Shown one piece after another: positions 9,101-13,676 of a stretch of DNA of 13,676 nucleotides. Within the stretch, counting starts at the first letter, position 1. Every line of letters starts with the position of its first letter. The notes under the pieces are model-generated. The model searched no databases and was not told the origin of the DNA. It was given only the letters and a program-made list of their open reading frames with translations. The position numbers and the translations under genes were made by a program. The DNA is from Bacteroidota bacterium (GTDB lineage Bacteria > Bacteroidota > Bacteroidia > Chitinophagales > Chitinophagaceae): contig JAEWBD010000058.1 in the NCBI GenBank assembly GCA_023391315.1, positions 1-13,676 on the forward strand. The letters are read 5' to 3'.

Positions 9101-12100
9101 ATTTAATTTATCCACCGCAACTATCGTGAAATTATCCGGCGCGCCGGTTACAGTCCAGCTTAAAGAGTCGCCGGCATTCTGGTCATGGCCATTTAAGTCA
9201 ATTGTAAGGCTGCCGTTTTCAGCAACAGCATAATCCGATATTGAATCAACTGACGGGTCGTAATTATCATTAACAGTAAAAGTAAAACCGGTAGTGTCTT
9301 TTCCGCCGTTTCTATCATTTACTACAATTTTAAAATTATTATACTCACCTTGCTGAGTGGCCTTCGGTTTTAATGTAAGAATTATAGCATTTCTTCCATC
9401 AACAATTCTGCTTACGAAAGCCGGTTTATTTATAAATGAAAAAGCTAACGAATCATTATCAACATCTGTTGCAGTAACCGATATTGTGGTAGTAATGCCA
9501 TAACGCACACTTCTGCTTTCTATTTCATTCAAAACCGGCGGGTTATTCGTTGTCTTTTTAAACACGACCACGGATTGGGAGGCGGCATCGCCAACACCTA
9601 CTGTATATATTTTGTAATAGTATGTTGTATGAGCAAACAGTGAAGAATCATTGTAGCCAACAGTGTTTGCAGGCAATGTACTGCGCAGTTTAAAATTCAG
9701 GCTGTCATTCACAGACCTGTAAACTTTATAAGCAACCTCGTTCGTTGCATTATCTTTCCAGGTAAGCGCAATTACAGAAGAAGATTTTACAACTGCCTTT
9801 ACATTGGTTGCTACCGCAGGCGCTCCGGGAAGGTTTGCCGTGGTTGCAGATGCAGGCTGAATTGTAAACGCTGCATCAGGAATTGTAGTTTTGGTAATCG
9901 TTGGCCCCTGGTAAGAAGCCTGCAATACATAGTCCCCTCCTTTTTGGAAGAAAGTAATATAAATTGGATATACGCCGGCATTTAAAGTAACTGTGCCGGA
10001 ACGCTCTGTGGCGCCTTGCAAATAATCATTGTTTACAACCTGGTGGGCAGCATCAAAACCGCCAACATATAATTTACTTCCGTCATCAGATTTGGTATAG
10101 AAGGTATATTGACCCGTTACCGGTATGTCGATATATCCGTTAAACTTAATCGCATAATTGGTAGTACTTGTTGCAACCGATAAGGTAACATTATTTACCG
10201 TTCCGGTTTTTGACGGTGTGAGGCTGTTGAAATCCGGTAAATTGTTCCATTCACCGGAATAGTAAGCATATTGCAAACCACCACCAAAAGATGACCCGGC
10301 ATTATTAACGGCATTTACCTTATAATAATAAGTAGTAGCAGCATCTAATGCAGAATCGGTATAAGAAGTAACGTTGGCGTCAGCTGTTTTCACAATCTGG
10401 TAAGGCCCGGATTGATTGGTTGCCCTGTATATTTCAAAACCCGTTTCGTTATTGCTGTTATCAGCCCATGAAACCTGTATCCTTGTATAATCAAGCGCTG
10501 TAGCCGTAATATTCGTTGGCATAGCAGGAACTGAGCCTGCAGAGCCGCTGTTATCTGTAAAATAGTTATCAGCTATAAGATGGCGGTTGTTATCACCATA
10601 TAAGGCACTGCATGTCCAGTAAACCTGCATTACTTCACCGCCGCCCTGTTCAAAGAAAGCCGCTGAAATTGGGTAAATACCGGGCTGCAGCGTTACTGTA
10701 CCGCTGGCATACTGCGGACCATGCAAACCATCATTATTTACCAGCGGTGTTGCGCTGGCATTATAAGCTCCTAACCACAATTTGCTGCCATCATCTGAAT
10801 ATGTTTCAAACTTGTAAGTTCCGGCAACCGGCACTTTTATATAACCCTGCCAAACGAGGCCAAACTGGTCGCCCCTGTTTTTTACAGAAAGGTCGAAGTT
10901 GGTGCTTATTCCTGTTTTAACAGGCGTAAGTGTATTAAAATCCGGCAGTACAGACCATGAGCCTTCATAATATTTATAATTAAGACCCTGTAAGGCAGCA
11001 AATGCACTTACCTGGTTGCTTTGGGTTGAATAGTTTCCGCTTATATCTCTTGCCTTAACATAAAAAACATATTGTTTCCCGTTATCAAGGCCATTAGCAG
11101 TAATAGTAGTTTTATCTGTAGTATAGGTTTTTACACCATCCACAAAAATATCATACCTGCTTATTCCAACATTATCAGTTGCTGCATTCCAGGCAATAGA
11201 CACCGATGTGCTTGTAACTGAAACTACGTGCAGGTTTGCCGGGGCAGACGGTGGAACATTGTCGGTTAAAGTGGTTGCACTGGTTTCATTTGATAAACCT
11301 GAAGCGGCATTATTATTTATAGCACGCACAACATAATAGTAAGTTGTATTGGGCAATGCTGCTGAATCTGTAAATGTTATAACATTAGCAGGCACACTTC
11401 CTATATAATTATAAGAATTACCCGGTTTTGTTGAACGGTAAATTTCAAAAGCGGTTTCATTATAAGTTTGATTAGGTTTATCAGACCAGTCTAACTGTAC
11501 TTTCGTGTTTGATAGGGTTAAAGCAGTAAGGCTGGTTGCCGCATCAGGCCCGTTTGTGCCATTTGCATTTACTACTTTATAAGGAGCAGAGTAAACGCTG
11601 GCGCACCCATACAATTCACCAACAGATACGGCGTAGCTGCCGGGCTGGGTTACGTTTAATACATTTTGACTGCCTATAGACGTAGCAGTATCACTTGTGA
11701 GCACCCATTTATAACTAACATAATTATCCGGAACCTGAAGATTTACATAATTTCTTCCATCAGGGGCAGGAATAGCAGGGCTGCTTAAATTTTCTGCAGT
11801 AATCGTTGGAGGAACAGTAGGTGTTTTGGTTTTTATAACCACCGGTGTGTGCGACCAGTCAGACCATACAGAACCCCTTCTTACACGGGCATCATAAGTG
11901 CCTGTGCTTGTAACAGAGATAGAGTTTGAGGTGGCCCCGTTTATAACATTGTTATCTTTACGCCATTGATATTCATCAAAACCGGGCGGCAACCCTATCG
12001 TTACATTTATATTATCGCCGGGGCAAAACTCTGTTCTCCCGGTCAAAGGCCAGGGATTAGATCCATAAGCCCTTAATAAAAAGGGATAAAAATCAGGTTC

Positions 12101-12904
12101 AGTCCAAAGCCTGTCCCAAACACCGTGACCGAGATCCGGGTATTCAGTATAGGTAAAATCTCCGCCCGCAGCTATAAAAGCATCACGCACCTGCTGTGCT
12201 GTAGGAGGCGCCGGCGAACCATCTTTACCACCCTGCACAAGCCATATAGGTGTGTATTTAGCCTGGTTTACAGTACTATTATCTTTATATCCGATTGAAA
12301 CAGATGACATTGGTACGGCGGCGGCTATGTAGGTGGGATGATTAAACATCATTTCCCATGTGCCTTGTCCACCGGCTGACAAACCGTTATCGCTTATACG
12401 GAAAGGGTCCAGCTTATTATTAGCCACCATATAATCAATAATCTCAGTAATATATTGGTATTGGCCCGCACCCCAGAAACCCTGGCTTTGCATGCAAAGT
12501 ATATAGCCGTCAAACGTGCCGTTATTTACTGCTGCGGCAAAATCATCACCGCCATGGTAGAGTTGATATTCATTATCATAAATACTCCCGGTTTCTCCCA
12601 AACCATGAAAAAACACCAGCATAGGATACTTTTTCCCGTCATTAGCTGTGGGATTATAGGTTTTGGGGAATTTTAAACGGAATGCGCATCCTTTATATAT
12701 ATATGCCTTATAAGCATCAGTATTCCATCCAAGCCGTTTTGTTCTTACCCACTTCCCTATCTGGCCCCAGGTTGGCTGGGCAGGCGGGTTGCTTTGATTG
12801 TAAGTAATAACAGGGTCGGCAGGATCTAAAACTGACTGAGCAGAAACGCAGTTAGAACTGATTAAAATAATCAGGAGAATTAGAAATGAGTAAAACTTTC
12901 GCAT
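6179..12904 (-). CDS. Giant T9SS-secreted modular esterase/adhesin (esterase, Ig, FN3, PA14, cadherin-like, sorting domain)
   Basis: About 2241 residues. The frame is open up to an ATG at 12991, but ATG 12904 is preferred because it directly begins a good signal peptide (MRKFYSFLILLIILISSNCVSA, cut before Q23). Domains: serine hydrolase about 24-284, with HG of the oxyanion loop at 100-101, Ser176 in GLSAGGQG, Asp228 in GGKDGS and His260 in DLGHGVWDRLW; Ig-like 292-360 and 363-447; FN3 455-548 and 549-636; PA14 639-784; FN3 792-874; PA14 875-1016; FN3 1026-1118; cadherin/Ig-like 1121-1213 and 1214-1307; unnamed module 1313-1484; FN3 1489-1578; cadherin/Ig-like 1581-1675; unnamed module 1678-1846; FN3 1851-1943; unnamed module 1945-2116; sorting domain 2157-2241. 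The hydrolase resembles the PHB depolymerase/predicted peptidase-esterase group. It lies 16 bp upstream of the co-polymerase gene. Inference: a cell-surface enzyme or adhesin acting on the polysaccharide made by this locus. The substrate is unknown. Confidence 0.9.
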   Translation of the reverse strand: MRKFYSFLILLIILISSNCVSAQSVLDPADPVITYNQSNPPAQPTWGQIGKWVRTKRLGWNTDAYKAYIYKGCAFRLKFPKTYNPTANDGKKYPMLVFFHGLGETGSIYDNEYQLYHGGDDFAAAVNNGTFDGYILCMQSQGFWGAGQYQYITEIIDYMVANNKLDPFRISDNGLSAGGQGTWEMMFNHPTYIAAAVPMSSVSIGYKDNSTVNQAKYTPIWLVQGGKDGSPAPPTAQQVRDAFIAAGGDFTYTEYPDLGHGVWDRLWTEPDFYPFLLRAYGSNPWPLTGRTEFCPGDNINVTIGLPPGFDEYQWRKDNNVINGATSNSISVTSTGTYDARVRRGSVWSDWSHTPVVIKTKTPTVPPTITAENLSSPAIPAPDGRNYVNLQVPDNYVSYKWVLTSDTATSIGSQNVLNVTQPGSYAVSVGELYGCASVYSAPYKVVNANGTNGPDAATSLTALTLSNTKVQLDWSDKPNQTYNETAFEIYRSTKPGNSYNYIGSVPANVITFTDSAALPNTTYYYVVRAINNNAASGLSNETSATTLTDNVPPSAPANLHVVSVTSTSVSIAWNAATDNVGISRYDIFVDGVKTYTTDKTTITANGLDNGKQYVFYVKARDISGNYSTQSNQVSAFAALQGLNYKYYEGSWSVLPDFNTLTPVKTGISTNFDLSVKNRGDQFGLVWQGYIKVPVAGTYKFETYSDDGSKLWLGAYNASATPLVNNDGLHGPQYASGTVTLQPGIYPISAAFFEQGGGEVMQVYWTCSALYGDNNRHLIADNYFTDNSGSAGSVPAMPTNITATALDYTRIQVSWADNSNNETGFEIYRATNQSGPYQIVKTADANVTSYTDSALDAATTYYYKVNAVNNAGSSFGGGLQYAYYSGEWNNLPDFNSLTPSKTGTVNNVTLSVATSTTNYAIKFNGYIDIPVTGQYTFYTKSDDGSKLYVGGFDAAHQVVNNDYLQGATERSGTVTLNAGVYPIYITFFQKGGDYVLQASYQGPTITKTTIPDAAFTIQPASATTANLPGAPAVATNVKAVVKSSSVIALTWKDNATNEVAYKVYRSVNDSLNFKLRSTLPANTVGYNDSSLFAHTTYYYKIYTVGVGDAASQSVVVFKKTTNNPPVLNEIESRSVRYGITTTISVTATDVDNDSLAFSFINKPAFVSRIVDGRNAIILTLKPKATQQGEYNNFKIVVNDRNGGKDTTGFTFTVNDNYDPSVDSISDYAVAENGSLTIDLNGHDQNAGDSLSWTVTGAPDNFTIVAVDKLNAQLQLHPTYAAAGSYTVNVKASDGNGGFATRSFNIAVTDKDPNKTIYARFKDVDNIGTPWNNITGVTTNNLKDANGNTTTVGLNMQTGWYATSNGGPETGNNSGVYPDAVLKDYYYFGIFGGPETVDVQVTGLDTALKYTFTFLAASSWPGAADNGTTSFTIGNQTVSQYVQGNTQQTVSIGGLKANADGIITFTMAKGDANTPVGYINALVINSILDDGSAPITPTSLIADGTGSGVQLSWNDLAYNEDNFKIYRSAAQNSGYVLINTIDANATSYLDTSATGGTQYYYKILASNSYGNSGYSNIAGILTVNKTPVLNAISNIIIKNGTQQTVQVIAKDDASDHVTLTASQLPSFVTFTDNGNGTGSFQVNPPTGTIGFYQGITVTAKDNSDSTSTTSFNITVTDNTSSVYLNFSEGSLADKPWNNLTGWPSSGTVFNNIKDADNNSTSITVTLVNGFEGVVASGMRPGNNKGIYPDVVMRTGEFESSTTARTIRISGLSTSKLYSFIFFNSHDDGLNGTTNFTINGQTVTLNATYNINKTVQINGIAPNSSGEVTISVAKAAGADYAFLSSLIIQAYDSPATLINPSGLIVTANKRTSVSLRWIDKSFDETGFEVWRADSSNGTYKLINTVSANTSTYTDQNLVQNKTYYYIVRAAKNADKSAFSNVAVAYTLAYAIYVNFTQDSLAPSPWYNTAVPPQKGYVWSNFTDEANNPSSMTMTELNSFAGLYGDGNVTGNNSGLFPDKVLSQSYVLFPGQVAYLKLSNLNLNMNYDLTFFASSRAWGDVNVAYTANGKTVLLNTSLNTQGTVTAYGIRPDENGEINITIAPGTSTSQFGLIGAMIVQAYSDPVPALPSSLPQQQSAIASASAKKITDVSVNELKSGFDNLTAYPNPFISNFTLSFNLPAKDNVEVEIYDVSGKLLYKNRFLNLFKGNNSVTIKPRNGLSSGIYMVKLTALNTKTSETIRITKQH
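6182..6436 (-). other. Type IX secretion C-terminal sorting domain (type A)
   Basis: The last 85 residues of the giant protein start near NLTAYPNPF, then VEVEIYDVSGKLLYK, then GLSSGIYMVKLTA, and end in ETIRITKQH. This is the standard order of the Por/T9SS type A signal: YPNP, D-x-x-G-K, L-x-x-G-x-Y and a basic end. It predicts export across the outer membrane and release of the tail, often with attachment of the protein to the cell surface. It is also the best evidence that the host is in Bacteroidota. Confidence 0.93.
6557..7072 (-). repeat. Unnamed ~170-residue module, copy 3
   Basis: Residues 1945-2116 of the giant protein. It starts AIYVNFTQDS and carries PWYN (1960-1963), GNNSGLFPD (2006-2014), a YDLTFFASS strand, IRPDENGEINITI and the closing IGAMIVQAY. 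Copies 1 and 2 share these landmarks in the same order. It looks like a beta-sandwich, possibly carbohydrate-binding (inference). I do not recognise it as a named domain. Confidence 0.7.
7367..7873 (-). repeat. Unnamed ~170-residue module, copy 2
   Basis: Residues 1678-1846 of the giant protein, starting SVYLNFSEGS. Landmarks are PWNN (1692-1695), GNNKGIYPD (1738-1746), YSFIFFNSHDDG, IAPNSSGEVTISV and the closing LSSLIIQAY. PWNN and GNN are 46 residues apart, as in copy 3; in copy 1 the distance is 41. Confidence 0.7.
8453..8968 (-). repeat. Unnamed ~170-residue module, copy 1
   Basis: Residues 1313-1484 of the giant protein, starting IYARFKDVDN. Landmarks are PWNN (1327-1330), NNLKDANGN, GNNSGVYPD (1368-1376), YTFTFLAASSWPG, LKANADGIITFTM and the closing INALVINSI. 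It follows two cadherin/Ig-like domains and precedes an FN3 domain. Copies 2 and 3 are likewise separated by FN3, giving a module-FN3-linker pattern. Confidence 0.7.
9857..10282 (-). repeat. PA14 domain, copy 2
   Basis: Residues 875-1016 of the giant protein. It begins GLQYAYYSGEWNNLPDF, has the GYIDIPVTGQYTFYTKSDDGS core (in part) and the NAGVYPIYITFFQKGG strand typical of PA14. The adjacent Asp pair at 940-941 matches the DD motif that binds calcium and sugar in PA14 lectins such as yeast flocculins. Sugar binding here is inferred. Confidence 0.85.
10553..10990 (-). repeat. PA14 domain, copy 1
   Basis: Residues 639-784 of the giant protein. It begins GLNYKYYEGSWSVLPDF, with GYIKVPVAGTYKFET, YSDDGSKLWLG (Asp pair 704-705) and PGIYPISAAFFEQGGG. 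It shares the LPDFN-[TS]-LTP-x-KTG opening with copy 2, so the two probably arose by duplication of a PA14-FN3 unit. Confidence 0.87.
12053..12835 (-). other. Secreted alpha/beta-hydrolase (esterase/peptidase-like) domain
   Basis: Residues 24-284 of the giant protein. The order of motifs is that of the predicted peptidase / PHB depolymerase-like esterases: MLVFFHGLGETG (oxyanion loop), RISDNGLSAGGQGTWEM (nucleophile Ser176), PIWLVQGGKDGS (Asp228) and PDLGHGVWDRLWTEPDFY (His260). All three catalytic residues are present, so the enzyme is likely active. Plausible substrates are acyl, acetyl or feruloyl esters on polysaccharides, or peptides; sequence alone does not decide. Confidence 0.85.
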
Positions 12905-13079
12905 ATTTAGCTTTTGTGGCACGGTGATTAAAAATTTTTTAAAATTAAATACATGCGGATGAATGCTGGAGCTGAATTGGTAAAACATCAAATTTTGTTC
13001 GTAAATGCAAAAAACTACGATATAAACCTTCTAAGCAGTACTTTAAATATTAGCAGTTGTTTTGTCTCTTTATACACTT
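12905..13079 (-). promoter_or_regulatory. 175-bp gap upstream of the giant gene; likely place of an operon promoter
   Basis: This is the only sizeable gap between genes in the window and is strongly A/T-rich. I could not find a convincing Bacteroidota promoter pair (TTG box and TAnnTTTG box at the right spacing), nor a hairpin followed by T residues for the upstream gene. An A/T-rich stretch at about 12928-12946, including five A followed by six T on the plus strand, lies 24-42 bases before the start codon and may help translation start. The promoter assignment comes only from position and length. Confidence 0.3.
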
Positions 13080-13676
13080 TCATACGTCTGTCTTCAGCGG
13101 GGCACGTTTTACTTTTTCCCAGGTTGAAGCCTGCTGCTTTGAGACAAACCTGAAAAAACCCTGTATTACAGATACATTCATAAATACAAAATACCCTGCT
13201 GCTTTTAATGGCTTTAGTTTGGAATTTGAAGGTATATACGAAGATGCAAATGCCGTAATGTAAAAAACAACCTGCATTAAAAAACAAATGATATAAAAAT
13301 AGCCGCCGCCCTTTATAATAATGGCAAGGTTTGATATAAAAACTAAAATAAGACAGAGTGGGCTTGTGCACCAGCGCATTACGCGATGGCATACGTACAA
13401 AAACGTGAGCCGTGGATGTTTCCAGAACTTAAATAAAGGCGCAAGAATTTTTATTGCCTGGAAACCACCCGCTGCAATGCGTATCTTTCTTTTTCTTTCA
13501 TCTTCTATTGACACAGATGCTAACTCGGTAGCGTAAGCACGCGGCTCGTACATAATCCTGTAGCCCTTCTGCACTGTTTTTAATGAGATTATAAAATCAT
13601 CCAGGATAACTGCGCTGTCAACAGGTTCATATAACGCTCTTCTTACAGAGAATAACTCACCGGCGGCGCCCACCAC
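13080..13676 (-). CDS. Family 2 membrane glycosyltransferase (N-terminus cut by window edge)
   Basis: 198 residues are visible; the GTG at the very edge is just an internal codon, since a family 2 enzyme needs about 150-200 more residues in front. Seen: GAAGELFSVRRALYE (3-17) and AVILDDFI (22-29), where LDD corresponds to the catalytic ED region; YEPRAYATE (43-51); RKRKIRIAAGGFQAI (61-75), at the position of the Q/RxxRW motif but without the Trp; then about three membrane helices (107-122, 126-146, 158-177) and a C-terminal SKQQASTWEKVKR (179-191), a tail ending common in this type. Such enzymes use nucleotide sugars in the cytoplasm to build lipid-linked or processive glycans. The Q/RxxRW motif of cellulose- and hyaluronan-type synthases is imperfect, so a single-addition transferase is as likely as a processive synthase. 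It lies 175 bp upstream of the giant gene. Confidence 0.85.
   Translation of the reverse strand: MVGAAGELFSVRRALYEPVDSAVILDDFIISLKTVQKGYRIMYEPRAYATELASVSIEDERKRKIRIAAGGFQAIKILAPLFKFWKHPRLTFLYVCHRVMRWCTSPLCLILVFISNLAIIIKGGGYFYIICFLMQVVFYITAFASSYIPSNSKLKPLKAAGYFVFMNVSVIQGFFRFVSKQQASTWEKVKRAPLKTDV

Larger units (their letters stand above)
7076..11542 (-). repeat. Six dispersed fibronectin type III domains
   Basis: FN3 domains lie at 11261-11542, 10997-11260, 10283-10531, 9551-9829, 8171-8440 and 7076-7354. Each has the buried Trp of strand B (DWSD, AWNA, SWAD, TWKD, SWND, RWID) and a late Tyr strand (such as TTYYYKV or KTYYYIV). Five of the six share an E-[TVD]-x-[FY]-[EK]-[IV]-[YW]-R-[SA] motif; the second does not and is a different subtype. 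They probably act as spacers between functional modules, and the similarity of the five suggests duplication inside the gene. Confidence 0.85.

Noticed and set aside
12928..12944. A/T palindrome-like stretch (five A, six T, four A on the plus strand)
   Set aside because: It is not GC-rich and sits just before the giant gene's start codon, so it is a normal A/T-rich leader rather than a terminator or operator.
12905..13079. Search for a Bacteroidota promoter (TTG and TAnnTTTG boxes)
   Set aside because: Partial matches such as AAAATTTG exist, but the nearest TTTG lies only about 11 bases upstream instead of about 19, so no promoter is called at a specific position.
13015..13392. Minus-strand frame of 125 codons overlapping the glycosyltransferase
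   Set aside because: It is in another frame over the family 2 glycosyltransferase and the following gap; its Cys- and Phe-rich composition fits a shadow of a membrane-helix coding region.
13674..13676. GTG as the start of the family 2 glycosyltransferase
   Set aside because: It is at the window edge and the visible protein begins in the middle of the catalytic domain, so the true start must be outside.

Overview
The window reads as part of a Bacteroidota chromosome, most likely Chitinophagales or Sphingobacteriales. This rests on the type IX secretion (T9SS) C-terminal sorting domain of the largest protein, A/T-rich leaders without Shine-Dalgarno sequences, and the style of the polysaccharide genes. 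I cannot name genus or species. All seven genes lie on the minus strand, so transcription runs from base 13676 towards base 1.

Layout in transcription order. (1) 13676-13080 is the C-terminal part of a family 2 membrane glycosyltransferase, cut by the window edge. (2) After a 175-bp gap, 12904-6179 encodes a secreted protein of about 2241 residues: signal peptide, serine esterase/peptidase-like alpha/beta-hydrolase, two Ig-like domains, six fibronectin type III (FN3) domains, two PA14 domains, three cadherin/Ig-like domains, three copies of a roughly 170-residue module I cannot name, and a T9SS sorting domain. (3) 6162-3973 is a Wzz/Wzc-type polysaccharide co-polymerase with a C-terminal P-loop domain whose kinase motifs are degraded. 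(4) 3947-3846 is a 33-codon single-pass membrane protein, easily missed, squeezed between its neighbours. (5) 3844-2300 is an O-antigen ligase/Wzy-type polymerase. (6) 2248-1448 is a half-length TolC-like outer-membrane protein. (7) 1440-1 is a large polytopic GT-C-type glycosyltransferase with a GTG start that runs off the left edge. Gaps from gene 2 onward are 1 to 51 bp, so genes 2-7 look like one operon.

How they fit together (inference). The locus looks like an exopolysaccharide or surface-polysaccharide assembly system. Gene 1 would add sugars on the cytoplasmic side. Genes 3 and 5 would polymerise repeat units and set chain length. Gene 7 would add a sugar from a polyprenyl-phosphate donor on the periplasmic side. 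Gene 6 could provide the outer-membrane or periplasmic passage, since no Wza-type export protein is visible here. The giant protein, exported by T9SS, would act on or bind the polymer at the cell surface through its esterase and PA14 domains.

The most notable points are the threefold unnamed module, the DD-motif PA14 pair, the degenerate kinase domain, the half-length TolC-like protein and the 33-residue membrane protein. I saw no rRNA, tRNA, CRISPR, insertion sequence or convincing terminator.
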